DNA from: Pelagibacteraceae bacterium
Lineage (GTDB): Bacteria > Pseudomonadota > Alphaproteobacteria > GCA-002720895
Length of the DNA stretch: 64,000 nt
Direction: 5' to 3'
NCBI GenBank assembly: GCA_002717245.1
Contig: PBCY01000020.1
Coordinates: forward strand, 13,482 to 77,481
Part shown: piece by piece, positions 52,528 to 61,331 of the stretch
How the letters are laid out: each line of letters opens with the position of its first letter
Numbering within the stretch: position 1 is the stretch's first letter
Made by a program: the position numbers and the translations under genes
Notes under the pieces: model-generated
Database searches by the model: none
Told to the model about the DNA's origin: nothing
Seen by the model: only the letters and a program-made list of their open reading frames with translations

Positions 52528-54222
52528 ATGTTTTTAATGAAAAAAATTTTAATTTTATTTTTCTTTGTTTTTTCTTGTTTCAATAAGCCCTTGTTATCTA
52601 TAGATTTTGGAAGTTATTTAGCTGGGGAAAGTGCATATGTGAATAAAGATAATAAGGCTGCCATTTATCATTTTAATAAAGCGTTAAATTTAAATGAAAT
52701 TAATACAGAATACGGACGCGATATTGCAGAAAAATTATGTTCTTTATATCTTTTAGAAGGAAAGATTGAAGAATGCGTTTTATTAGCTGAAAGGATTGAG
52801 AGAGATTTAGAATCTGAATCTATTGATAGTACTAATATTAGGATGGCTTTAGTAGTTAGTGATATAAAAAAAAAAAAATATAATTCGGCTTTAAACAGAT
52901 TAAAAAAAATAAAAAAAAGTTCTTATGAAAGATTTTCTGTTCCAATTATTGAAGCATGGTTAATTGCCGAAGAAAAAAATAATTTTAATTTAGCAGAACA
53001 AAAATTAAATGAATTAGAGGCTGACATTGTTGTAAGTGGTTTAAGAAATTTAAATTTAGCTTTAATTCATGATTATTTTGATAAAAATCAAGAAGCATTA
53101 AAATTTTATCAAAAATCTGTTAATGCATTCAATAAGCCTTCATATAGATTGGTTGAGATTACAGCTAATGCGTTTCAAAGGAACAAAGATTTCGAAAAGG
53201 CAAAAAATATTTTTGATAAATTTCTATCTGATTCTAATGATTATTTATTAGTAAAAAAACACTTAAATCAAATAGAAAAAAGAGAAATACCTAAAAAATT
53301 AATTTTAGATTTAAATGATGCTGTTGCTGAATTATTTAGCACAATTGCAAGTACTTTTAGTTCTGACTTTACAAATAATTTTTCTATTATTTATTCTAAT
53401 TTTTCTATTTATTTAAAAAAAGATTTTGAAGTAGCAGAATTATATTTAGCGGAGTTATTAGAAGATAATAATAGATATGAAGAAGCAAATAATTTGTATA
53501 AAAAAGTTCAACCATCATCAAGTTTTTTTTGGCATTCAAAATTAAAAACTGCAAGAAATTTAGAATTATTAGGAGATACTGATAATGCAATTTCAATTTT
53601 AAAAAAAATGAGTAATGAAGAAAAAGGGAGATATGATTCTTTAAAGCTCTTAGGAGATATATATAGGAATTACGAAAAATATGATGAAGCTATAAAATCT
53701 TATAATGAAGGAGTAAATAGAATAGATAACATTGAAATCAGACATTGGGATTTACTTTATTCAAGAGGAATGGCTTATGAAAGAGATAATCAATGGAAAT
53801 TAGCAGAGGAAGATTTTTTAAAGATTCTAGAACTTGTTCCTGACCAGCCTGATGTTTTAAATTATCTGGGGTATTCATGGATAGAAAAAGACATTAATTT
53901 AGAAAAAGCCAAAACATTTATTCTTAAAGCTGTAGAGTTAAGACCTCGAGATCCTTATATAGTAGATAGTTTAGGTTGGGCTTATTATAATTTACAAGAA
54001 TATGATAATGCTGTTGAAGAACTTGAAAGAGCCATTAGTTTGAAACCTACCGACCCTATAATTAATGACCATCTTGGAGATGCTTATCTAAAAGTGAATA
54101 GAGAACTTGAAGCTATATATCAATGGAAAAAGGCTATAGAATTTAAAGCTGATGATAAGTTAAAGAAAAAAATAAAAAAAAAACTAAAAAAATATAATAA
54201 TAACGATTTAGATATTCTGTAA
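52528..54222 (+). CDS. TPR-repeat exported protein
   Basis: A 564 aa protein whose start codon directly follows the ETF-QO stop; an alternative ATG lies at residue 4. An N-terminal hydrophobic segment (KKILILFFFVFSCF) suggests export, possibly as a lipoprotein at Cys. Multiple tetratricopeptide units are visible, for example AAIYHFNKALNLNEIN, YDEAIKSYNEGVNRIDN, WKLAEEDFLKILELVPDQPD, and YDNAVEELERAISLKPTDP. Such proteins scaffold protein complexes, often in the periplasm. The target is unknown. It contains an in-frame 13-A run at 52866-52878. Confidence 0.85.
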   Translation: MFLMKKILILFFFVFSCFNKPLLSIDFGSYLAGESAYVNKDNKAAIYHFNKALNLNEINTEYGRDIAEKLCSLYLLEGKIEECVLLAERIERDLESESIDSTNIRMALVVSDIKKKKYNSALNRLKKIKKSSYERFSVPIIEAWLIAEEKNNFNLAEQKLNELEADIVVSGLRNLNLALIHDYFDKNQEALKFYQKSVNAFNKPSYRLVEITANAFQRNKDFEKAKNIFDKFLSDSNDYLLVKKHLNQIEKREIPKKLILDLNDAVAELFSTIASTFSSDFTNNFSIIYSNFSIYLKKDFEVAELYLAELLEDNNRYEEANNLYKKVQPSSSFFWHSKLKTARNLELLGDTDNAISILKKMSNEEKGRYDSLKLLGDIYRNYEKYDEAIKSYNEGVNRIDNIEIRHWDLLYSRGMAYERDNQWKLAEEDFLKILELVPDQPDVLNYLGYSWIEKDINLEKAKTFILKAVELRPRDPYIVDSLGWAYYNLQEYDNAVEELERAISLKPTDPIINDHLGDAYLKVNRELEAIYQWKKAIEFKADDKLKKKIKKKLKKYNNNDLDIL

Positions 54223-54226
54223 ATTT

Positions 54227-55081
54227 ATGGTTAAAGCGAAAATCTTTAAATCTAAAGCTTACGCTAAAATAAATTTGTTTTTAAATGTTTTAGGAAAAAC
54301 AAATGAAAATATGCACAAATTAAAAAGCTTGGTTTGTTTTATTAATTTGTATGACGAAATTGTTATCTCTGAGAATAATAAATTTTCAATTAGTATTAAA
54401 GGCCCTTTTAAAAAATTAATAAAAAAAAAAAATATTATAGAAAAAACATTTTCAATTTATTCAAATTTTTTAAATATAAAGAATAATTATAAAATTTCTT
54501 TAAATAAAAAAATCCCTGTTTCGGCAGGTCTAGGAGGTGGTTCTGCAGATGCGGCAATTGTGTTAAAAGGATTAAATTATTTAAATAATAATAAAATAAA
54601 ACAAAAAGATTTATTTAGTATTGCCGCGCAAATTGGATCAGATGTTCCTGCCTGTTTATATAATAAAAATGTTTTTTTTTCTGGTTATGGAGAAATTTTA
54701 AAAAAATCTCCAAGAATTCCTAAATTTTTTTTATTATTAATTAATCCAAGAAAAGAACTTTCTACTAAAAAAATTTTTGAAATGTTCAAAGAAAAACAAA
54801 AATCAAATAAAAAAAATATTTTTAATTATAAAAATTTTTTTCCATGGGCTGCAAAGCAAAACAATGATTTGCAAAAATATTCTGAAAAAGTTATGCCAGA
54901 TATTAGAAAAATGCTTTTTTTTTTAAATTCTTTAGATACCTGTTTCTTTTCAAGAATGACAGGTAGCGGACCAACAGTTTTTGGTTTATTTAAAAGAAGA
55001 ATTGATGCAGAAAAGGCTTTTCATTTATTAAAAAAACAAAATTCTAATTGGTGGGCAGGCGTTTATTCAATTAAAACTTAA
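54227..55081 (+). CDS. ispE: 4-diphosphocytidyl-2-C-methyl-D-erythritol kinase
   Basis: A 284 aa GHMP kinase of the MEP isoprenoid pathway. It starts with KAYAKINLFLNVLGK, contains the ATP loop PVSAGLGGGSADAAIVLKGL, then AAQIGSDVPACLYN and a late MTGSGPTVFGLF. All are diagnostic for IspE. It lies 4 nt after the TPR gene. Isoprenoids feed ubiquinone via UbiA and heme a via CtaB, both encoded here. Confidence 0.95.
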   Translation: MVKAKIFKSKAYAKINLFLNVLGKTNENMHKLKSLVCFINLYDEIVISENNKFSISIKGPFKKLIKKKNIIEKTFSIYSNFLNIKNNYKISLNKKIPVSAGLGGGSADAAIVLKGLNYLNNNKIKQKDLFSIAAQIGSDVPACLYNKNVFFSGYGEILKKSPRIPKFFLLLINPRKELSTKKIFEMFKEKQKSNKKNIFNYKNFFPWAAKQNNDLQKYSEKVMPDIRKMLFFLNSLDTCFFSRMTGSGPTVFGLFKRRIDAEKAFHLLKKQNSNWWAGVYSIKT

Positions 55082-55130
55082 TCTTTGAATAAATTTACTT
55101 TTTAAGATAAGTTTATATAAAGAATAATTT

Positions 55131-55205
55131 TGGGGCGTCGCCAAGTGGTAAGGCACGAGTTTTTGGTACTCGCATTCGCAGGTTCGAATCCTGCCGCCCC
55201 AGCCA
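55131..55205 (+). tRNA. tRNA-Gln(TTG), CCA encoded
   Basis: A 75 nt cloverleaf with acceptor stem TGGGGCG/CGCCCCA and D-arm GCC/GGC. The anticodon stem is CGAGT/ACTCG with loop TTTTGGT, giving anticodon TTG. The T-arm is GCAGG-TTCGAAT-CCTGC. Discriminator G and a genomically encoded CCA follow. The weak T1-A72 pair is a known feature of bacterial tRNA-Gln. It is far more GC-rich than its surroundings. It abuts the TspO stop codon with no spacer. Confidence 0.97.
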
Positions 55206-55694
55206 TTAATTCAAAATCCAAATATTAAAAGTAAGTATAGAAGCGTAAATAACCCATAAAAGGTAGGGAACTAATAGGTAACTTGCAATTTTATTCGTTT
55301 TAAAAAAATAATTTATATTTAAAATAATTAAAAAAATTAAAATTATTATCTCAAAGAAACTTGCCCCAATTTTTTGAATACCAAAAAATAAATATGTCCA
55401 AAAAATATTAAAAAAAAATTGTAAACAAAATATTATAATTCCTAAAGTTCTGTTTTTACTTGAGTTACTTTTCCAAATTAACCAAATAGAGATACCCATA
55501 AAAATATAAAGAGTAGTCCACACAGGTGCGAATATCCAATCTGGAGGGTTAAAATTTGGTTTATTTATTGTTTGGTACCATGTTTCAACGGAAATAAATG
55601 TAAAATATCCACCTAGCCCATTACCAAGAAGAAGGCATAAAATTACAAAAAGAAATAAATAAATAATATTTTTTTTATCTAAATTTTCCATCAA
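55206..55694 (-). CDS. tspO: TspO/MBR family protein
   Basis: A 162 aa five-helix membrane protein with the TspO pattern: WYQTINKPNFNPPDWIFAPVWTTLYIFMGISIWLIW in the first half and LVPYLLWVIYASILTFNIWILN at the end. The Trp-Tyr-rich pocket that binds porphyrins and cholesterol in homologues is recognisable. TspO modulates tetrapyrrole traffic or stress responses in alphaproteobacteria. It overlaps the DoxX gene by 20 nt. HemF is encoded about 2.5 kb away, but on a separate transcript. Confidence 0.92.
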   Translation of the reverse strand: MMENLDKKNIIYLFLFVILCLLLGNGLGGYFTFISVETWYQTINKPNFNPPDWIFAPVWTTLYIFMGISIWLIWKSNSSKNRTLGIIIFCLQFFFNIFWTYLFFGIQKIGASFFEIIILIFLIILNINYFFKTNKIASYLLVPYLLWVIYASILTFNIWILN

Positions 55695-56112
55695 GAGATA
55701 AATTTCCTGAACCTTTAAGAAGTATTGCGAAAGTAACTACCCCCCACATTAAAGGGTATTCATATCCTTGTTTTGTCCAAAAAAAACCTTGTTCTAAATG
55801 TTGTTCAACAGCAAAAGCCATAAATATAGTTATTGAAAGCGCTGCTATTCTTGTAAAAAATCCTAAAGCTATACATATACCTCCTAAAAATTCAGTTAAA
55901 GCAATTAAATATGCTAAAAAAACACCGGTAAAAACAGGATTTGAATATTCTTTATCTAAAAAATTGATAAATCCGTCAAGATTGCCATTAAAACCTTTAT
56001 GTAGTTTTCCATATCCATGTGGAATTAATAAAATTCCAGTTATAAATCTTATTAAAGGATATGAAAGGTACTCTCCAATTGAGTCTAAATTTCTTAAAAA
56101 TGGATTTATCAT
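55675..56112 (-). CDS. DoxX family membrane protein
   Basis: A 145 aa four-helix protein. Seen motifs are YPLIRFITGILLIPHGYGKLHKG, GVFLAYLIALTEFLGGICIALGFFTRIAALSITIFM and WGVVTFAILLKGSGNLSLDGKF, all typical of DoxX. Family members are linked to thiol redox balance or quinone-type electron transfer, but no activity can be assigned here. It is transcribed just ahead of tspO with a 20 nt overlap. Confidence 0.9.
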   Translation of the reverse strand: MINPFLRNLDSIGEYLSYPLIRFITGILLIPHGYGKLHKGFNGNLDGFINFLDKEYSNPVFTGVFLAYLIALTEFLGGICIALGFFTRIAALSITIFMAFAVEQHLEQGFFWTKQGYEYPLMWGVVTFAILLKGSGNLSLDGKFR

Positions 56113-56159
56113 AAAATTTATTTTACTTTATAATTATATTTAATTTCATATTAAGTGTA

Positions 56160-56633
56160 TTGAATCAAAAAAAAAATATAATAAAAAAATTTCCTATAAA
56201 AATCAAATCTAATGGTGATTGGTTATATAAAAATAATTTAATAAAAAAAGAAGCTTTAATAAAATTATTTTCTTCTGTGTTAGTTGTAGATAAAAAAAAT
56301 AATTTTTATTTAGAAACACCAGCAGAAAAAGGCCAGATTGAGGTAGAAGACGCTCCTTTTGTTATAAAAAATTTTGAAATCAAAAATGTAAATAATAAAC
56401 AAGAAATTAGTTTTAAAACAAATATTGGTGAAGAAATTATTTTAAGTAAAGTTAATCCATTAATTTTTAAAAAAAATAAAAAAAACACTGTTCCTTATGT
56501 TGTTATTAAAAAAAATATAAATGCTAAGATATTAAGATCTGTTTATTATCAATTAATAAATAAATTTATTAATAAAAATACGAAAAAAAAATTAAAAATT
56601 AAAAGTAAAGGGTATGAGGTAACATTAAAATAG
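56160..56633 (+). CDS. DUF1285 protein
   Basis: A 157 aa soluble protein using a TTG start. The DUF1285 pattern is clear: NGDWLYKNNLIKKEALIKLF, then DKKNNFYLETPAEKGQIEVEDAPFVI. No catalytic residues are known for this family. It is 5 nt upstream of cca, and alphaproteobacterial genomes often place DUF1285 just before cca, sometimes with moxR and DUF58 genes that are absent here. Confidence 0.88.
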   Translation: MNQKKNIIKKFPIKIKSNGDWLYKNNLIKKEALIKLFSSVLVVDKKNNFYLETPAEKGQIEVEDAPFVIKNFEIKNVNNKQEISFKTNIGEEIILSKVNPLIFKKNKKNTVPYVVIKKNINAKILRSVYYQLINKFINKNTKKKLKIKSKGYEVTLK

Positions 56634-56638
56634 AAAAT

Positions 56639-57850
56639 ATGAATATTGATATAAAAAAATGGCAAAGAAATAAGGATATTAAATTAATATTTAATCTTTT
56701 AAAAAAAAAAAATGAAGAAACCAGGTTTATTGGCGGATGTTTAAGAAATTTATTATTAAATAAAGATACAGATGATATAGATATTGCAACAAGCATTGAG
56801 CCAAGAATAGTATTAGGAATATTAAAAAAAAGAAAAATAAAAACAGTTATAACCGGCATTAGTCACGGAACAATTATTGCAATAATAAATAATAAAAAGA
56901 TTGAGGTTACAACTTTAAGAAAGGATATAAAAACTGACGGAAGATATGCTAAAGTAAAATTTACAAAAGACTGGGTTGTTGATTCTAACAGAAGAGATTT
57001 AACTATAAATGCATTATCATGTAATTTTAAAGGGGAATTATTCGATTATCATAATGGTCTCGATGATCTCAAAAAAGGTAATATTCAATTTATTGGCGAT
57101 ACAGAAAAAAGAATTAAGGAAGATTATTTAAGAATTCTTAGATATTTTAGATTTTATGGTCTTTACGGAAGAAAAAAAATTAATGAAAAAGATATAAAAA
57201 TTTTTAAAAAATTTTCTGCTAATTTAAAAAAATTATCATCTGAAAGAATTTATTCTGAATTTAAAAAAATTTTATTGTCAAAGAATTTATATGAAGTTTT
57301 AGTTTTATTAAAAAAATCAAAGTTATTAAAATACATTATATTTGAACACAATGATTTAAAAAGAATAAAAAATTTAGAAAAAATTTCTAAATCTTCTAAT
57401 TCTATTGATTTTTCTACATTATTATCATTAATAATTAAGGAAAAAAATTTATTAAAAGTTTTTAATAATTTAAAATTATCTAATTCTGAGAAAGAAAAAA
57501 TTAAAAATATTATTAATTATCAAAAAAAAATTAATATTAAGGAAATAGAAAGTAATTTATTAAAATTTATTCATAAATATGGAAATGATTTATGTTTTAG
57601 TTTATTAATTTATGATTTTGTTAAATCACCAAATAATTCAAAAAAAAAAAAATATTTAAAATTTTTTTCTTTTATTAAAAATAATGAAGTTCCTAAACTA
57701 CCTGTTTTTGGTAAAGATGTAATTAATATGGGCGTTAAAAGTGGTCCAATTATAGGAAAAATATTGAAATCTGTAGAGGATTGGTGGATTAATAATAAGG
57801 CCAAACCCAATAGACAACAATGTTTAAAAAAATTAAAAGAGTTGTGTTAG
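56639..57850 (+). CDS. cca: CCA tRNA nucleotidyltransferase / poly(A) polymerase family
   Basis: A 403 aa class II nucleotidyltransferase. The head has TRFIGGCLRNLLL and the metal-binding DTDDIDIATSIEP. VITGISHGTIIAIINNKKIEVTTLR, DGRYAKVKFTKDW and NRRDLTINALSC follow. The body and neck helices are lysine- and isoleucine-rich. Since the tRNA-Gln here already encodes CCA, the enzyme would mainly repair CCA ends or add A tails. The stop interlocks with the hemF stop over 4 bp. Confidence 0.92.
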   Translation: MNIDIKKWQRNKDIKLIFNLLKKKNEETRFIGGCLRNLLLNKDTDDIDIATSIEPRIVLGILKKRKIKTVITGISHGTIIAIINNKKIEVTTLRKDIKTDGRYAKVKFTKDWVVDSNRRDLTINALSCNFKGELFDYHNGLDDLKKGNIQFIGDTEKRIKEDYLRILRYFRFYGLYGRKKINEKDIKIFKKFSANLKKLSSERIYSEFKKILLSKNLYEVLVLLKKSKLLKYIIFEHNDLKRIKNLEKISKSSNSIDFSTLLSLIIKEKNLLKVFNNLKLSNSEKEKIKNIINYQKKINIKEIESNLLKFIHKYGNDLCFSLLIYDFVKSPNNSKKKKYLKFFSFIKNNEVPKLPVFGKDVINMGVKSGPIIGKILKSVEDWWINNKAKPNRQQCLKKLKELC

Positions 57851-58697
57851 TCCCATTTAGCTTTAGGAGGCATAGACATTAATATTGCTTCTATATTACC
57901 ATCTGTTTTAAGCCCAAATTTAGTACCTCTATCATATAACAAATTAAATTCAGCATATCTTCCTCTTTTTATGAGCAATTTTTCTCTATCATCCTTTGTC
58001 CAAGTTTTATTAATATTATTTTTTATTATTATTGGATAATTTTTTAAAAAACATTCTCCTATATCTTTAATAAAATCAAAGTCTTTCTCCCAATTATTTG
58101 TATCAAGGTAGTCAAAGAAAATTCCTCCTGCTCCTCTAGTTTCTTTTCTATGTTTTAAATAAAAATATTCATCACACCATTTTTTAAATTTTGGATAATA
58201 TTTTTTATTGTGATGATCGCATGACTTTTTTAAAGAATTATGAAAAAAATTAATATTTTTTTTATCATTAAATGTTGGCGTTATATCAGTTCCTCCACCA
58301 AACCAAGATTTTGAAGTTATTATATGTCTTGTATTAAAATGTACTGCAGTTATATGAGGCGAGTGTAAATGAGCGACTATTGAAATGCCACTTGCCCAGA
58401 ATTTTGGACTTTTTTCACAACCAGGTATTTGATTTCTAAATTCTTTTGAGAAATTGCCGTAAACAGTTGAAATATTTACCCCAACTTTTTCAAAGATTCT
58501 TCCTTTCATAATAGAAATTTCACCACCACCACCTTTATTATTTTTTAATCTTTTCCATTTTTTTTTGTAGAATTTTCCGGGTTTACTATTAACTAATTTG
58601 TGCCTATGTTTTTTTTCAATCTCTTCAAAAGAACTACAGATCTTGTTTCTTAATAATTTAAACCATTCTTCAACTATTTTTTTTTTTTTATATCCAT
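57847..58697 (-). CDS. hemF: Oxygen-dependent coproporphyrinogen III oxidase, frame shifted at a 13-A tract
   Basis: The ORF track gives only the C-terminal 220 aa (from MKGRIFEKVGVN). The upstream minus-strand sequence encodes the rest without a stop: IVEEWFKLLRNKICSSFEEI, FYKKKWKRL and KGGGGEISIMKGR, matching the HemF N-terminus. No start codon lies in that frame. An ATG at 58697 (MDIKKKK) would fit if the 13-A run were 14 A; as written it hits TAG. Corrected length is 283 aa, normal for HemF. Active-site parts SWFGGGTDITP and RGAGGIFFDYLD are intact. Sequence error or slippage rescue are the two explanations. Confidence 0.85.
58677..58689 (-). repeat. 13-A homopolymer at the start of hemF
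   Basis: Thirteen consecutive A on the minus strand follow ATGGATAT. One further A would join the ATG to the HemF reading frame. The same context with 13 A occurs in-frame in the TPR gene at 52866-52878, so long A runs as such are tolerated here. Confidence 0.9.
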
Positions 58698-58803
58698 TTA
58701 TTTTCTAAAAATATTAAACTTAGAATTGATTAATTAAAAAAAAGAAATATTTTCATTATTATTACTTATAATTTATTATTGAACTATTCTATATTAAAAA
58801 TAT

Positions 58804-59346
58804 TTGATTAATAAAAATAAAATATTCAAAATAAAGAAAGATAGAAGAAGTTTCTTAAAGCTTACGACCACTTCAATGGCGGCAGTAGGTTCAGCTTTTG
58901 CTATATGGCCTTTTATTGATTCTATGAATCCTTCAGCTGACGTTTTGGCTTTAGGATCTAAAGAAGTTGATCTTAATGATATTGATAAAGGATCTACAAA
59001 AACTATTAAATGGAGGGGTAAACCAGTATTTATTAAGCATAGAACTGATGAAGAAATTAGTCAGGCTAGAGAAGTAAATTTAGAAAATTTAAAAGATCCT
59101 CAAAAAGATGAAGACAGAGTAATTAAGCCAGAATGGTTAGTTGTTGTAGGAGTGTGTAGTCATTTAGGATGCATTCCTCTTGGACAAAAAGAAACAGATG
59201 TAAAAGGTGATTTCAATGGATGGTTTTGCCCTTGCCATGGATCACATTATGATTCATCAGGAAGAGTTAGAAAAGGTCCGGCTCCAAAAAATTTAGAAAT
59301 TCCTAAATATAAATTTGTTGATAAAAATAAAATTAAAATAGGTTAA
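58804..59346 (+). CDS. petA: Ubiquinol-cytochrome c reductase iron-sulfur (Rieske) subunit
   Basis: A 180 aa bc1 subunit with a TTG start. The N-terminus has a Tat-like DRRSFLKL followed by a helix ([17 protein letters not shown]) that anchors it. The 2Fe-2S cluster ligands are in [12 protein letters not shown] and [12 protein letters not shown], with the Pro loop [10 protein letters not shown]. The gap from hemF (about 106 bp to the corrected start) is one of the largest in the window and should hold the petABC promoter. Confidence 0.96.
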   Translation: MINKNKIFKIKKDRRSFLKLTTTSMAAVGSAFAIWPFIDSMNPSADVLALGSKEVDLNDIDKGSTKTIKWRGKPVFIKHRTDEEISQAREVNLENLKDPQKDEDRVIKPEWLVVVGVCSHLGCIPLGQKETDVKGDFNGWFCPCHGSHYDSSGRVRKGPAPKNLEIPKYKFVDKNKIKIG

Positions 59347-60561
59347 ATGGTTAAAAAATTTAAAAATAAAACTTTATCTTGGTTAGATTATAGACTTCCA
59401 GTTTTTAGCGTTCTAAGAGAAGCGTTAGTTGATCATCCAACACCAAGAAATTTAAATTATTGGTGGAATTTTGGATCATTAGCAGGAATTACTTTAATAA
59501 TTATGATTGTTTCTGGCTTATTATTATCAATGCATTACGTGGCTCATGTAGATTTAGCTTTTGATAGCGTAGAACATATAATGCGAGATGTGAATTATGG
59601 TTGGCTAATAAGATATATTCATAGTGTTGGAGCATCAATGTTTTTTCTTATAGTTTATATTCATATATCTAGAGGGCTATATTACGGATCTTATAAATAT
59701 CCCCGAGAAGTATTATGGTGGCTAGGAATCATAATTTTTCTTTTAATGATTGCTACAGCTTTTTTAGGTTATACACTTCCTTGGGGACAAATGAGTTTTT
59801 GGGGCGCAACTGTAATCACAAATTTATTTTCTGCTATTCCATTAGTAGGCGATAATATAGTTACATGGTTATGGGGAGGATTTTCTGTAGACAATCCTAC
59901 TCTAAATAGGTTCTATTCTTTACATTTTTTATTACCTTTTATAATAGTTGCTGTTGTTTTTTTGCATATAGTGGCATTACATAAATTTGGTTCTAATAAT
60001 CCAATTGGCATTGATTTAACTTCAAAAAAAGAAAAAATACCTTTTCATCCATATTATACAATTAAAGATTTTTTTGGCTTTGGAGTTTTTTTTATTATTT
60101 TTGGAGTTTTTGTTTTTTTTATGCCAAATACTTTAGGTCATCCAGATAATTATATTCCGGCAGATCCTCTTGTAACACCAGAACATATTGTTCCTGAATG
60201 GTATTTTTTACCTTTTTATGCAATTTTGAGGGCCATACCATTTAAACTATTAGGTGTTCTAGCAATGCTAAGTTCTATTTTTATTTTATTTTTATTACCT
60301 TGGCTAGATACATCCAAAGTTAGAAGTTGCAGATTCAGACCTATTTATAAACAATTTTATTGGATTTTTATTTTTAATTTTATAGTTTTAGGTTGGGTTG
60401 GTTCAAAGGTTCCAGAAGGTCATTATTTAATAATTAGTAGAATATCCACAGCATATTATTTTTTACATTTTTTATTTATTTTACCTATTCTTGGTTTTTT
60501 TGAAAAAACTTCTCCTTTGCCATTAAATATTTTTGAAAATTCAAAAGTAAAAAAAAGTTAA
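59347..60561 (+). CDS. petB: Cytochrome b of the bc1 complex
   Basis: A 404 aa eight-helix protein holding both b hemes. Its ATG directly follows the petA stop. [54 protein letters not shown] and [19 protein letters not shown] are conserved, with the paired His ligands in helices B and D. The Qo-site PEWYF is seen in [17 protein letters not shown]. It oxidises ubiquinol at the periplasmic side. It is followed by petC 8 nt later. Confidence 0.98.
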   Translation: MVKKFKNKTLSWLDYRLPVFSVLREALVDHPTPRNLNYWWNFGSLAGITLIIMIVSGLLLSMHYVAHVDLAFDSVEHIMRDVNYGWLIRYIHSVGASMFFLIVYIHISRGLYYGSYKYPREVLWWLGIIIFLLMIATAFLGYTLPWGQMSFWGATVITNLFSAIPLVGDNIVTWLWGGFSVDNPTLNRFYSLHFLLPFIIVAVVFLHIVALHKFGSNNPIGIDLTSKKEKIPFHPYYTIKDFFGFGVFFIIFGVFVFFMPNTLGHPDNYIPADPLVTPEHIVPEWYFLPFYAILRAIPFKLLGVLAMLSSIFILFLLPWLDTSKVRSCRFRPIYKQFYWIFIFNFIVLGWVGSKVPEGHYLIISRISTAYYFLHFLFILPILGFFEKTSPLPLNIFENSKVKKS

Positions 60562-60569
60562 TATTAAAA

Positions 60570-61331
60570 ATGTTAAAAAAAATTTTTTTTATAGTATTTT
60601 TCTTCTTTTTCTCAAATCCAAATTTATTTGCTGTAGATGAAATTTCATTAAAAGAACAAAATTGGACTTTTGATGGAGTATTTGGAAGATATGACAAAGA
60701 AACTTTACAAAGAGGGTTGCAGGTTTATCAAGAAGTTTGTTCTGTTTGTCACGGAATGAAAAGACTTCGTTTTAGAGAACTAAAAGATTTAGGTTTTAAT
60801 GAAGAGCAGATAAAAGCATATGCAGAAACTTTTGAAATTCAAGATGGACCAAATGATGAAGGAGAGATGTTTTTGCGTCCAGGAGAGCCTAGCGATTCTT
60901 TCGTATCTCCTTATAGAAATAAGGAAGAAGCTAAAGCTGCTTTTGGAGGCGCATATCCTCCTGATTTATCACTATTAACTAAAGCCTATAAAAATGGGCC
61001 TGATTATATATATTCTTTACTCACAGGCTATGAAGAAAATCCTCCAAAAGATTTTGATTTACCTGAGGGGCTATATTACAATCCTTATCATGATGGCAAT
61101 GTTATAGCAATGCCACCACCATTATATGATGATGCAATAGAGTATATTGACGGGACAGATGCAAATTTACATCAACTCTCTTATGACATTGTAAGTTTTT
61201 TAAATTGGGCTGCAGAACCTGAATTACAAAAAAGAAAATCTTTAGGATTAAAAGTTTTACTTTTCTTAATTGTTCTAACCTTACTTCTTTATGTTACAAT
61301 GAAAGAAATATGGGCTAGAATTGAAAAATAA
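60570..61331 (+). CDS. petC: Cytochrome c1
   Basis: A 253 aa c-type cytochrome with a signal peptide (cleavage near NLFAVDE). The heme motif is QEVCSVCHGMK (CxxCH), and the distal Met ligand lies in NVIAMPPPL. A C-terminal helix (LLFLIVLTLLLYVTMKEIW) anchors it. It passes electrons from the Rieske protein to soluble cytochrome c. The last base of its stop (TAATGA) is the A of the mtnP ATG, which suggests read-on transcription. Confidence 0.96.
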   Translation: MLKKIFFIVFFFFFSNPNLFAVDEISLKEQNWTFDGVFGRYDKETLQRGLQVYQEVCSVCHGMKRLRFRELKDLGFNEEQIKAYAETFEIQDGPNDEGEMFLRPGEPSDSFVSPYRNKEEAKAAFGGAYPPDLSLLTKAYKNGPDYIYSLLTGYEENPPKDFDLPEGLYYNPYHDGNVIAMPPPLYDDAIEYIDGTDANLHQLSYDIVSFLNWAAEPELQKRKSLGLKVLLFLIVLTLLLYVTMKEIWARIEK

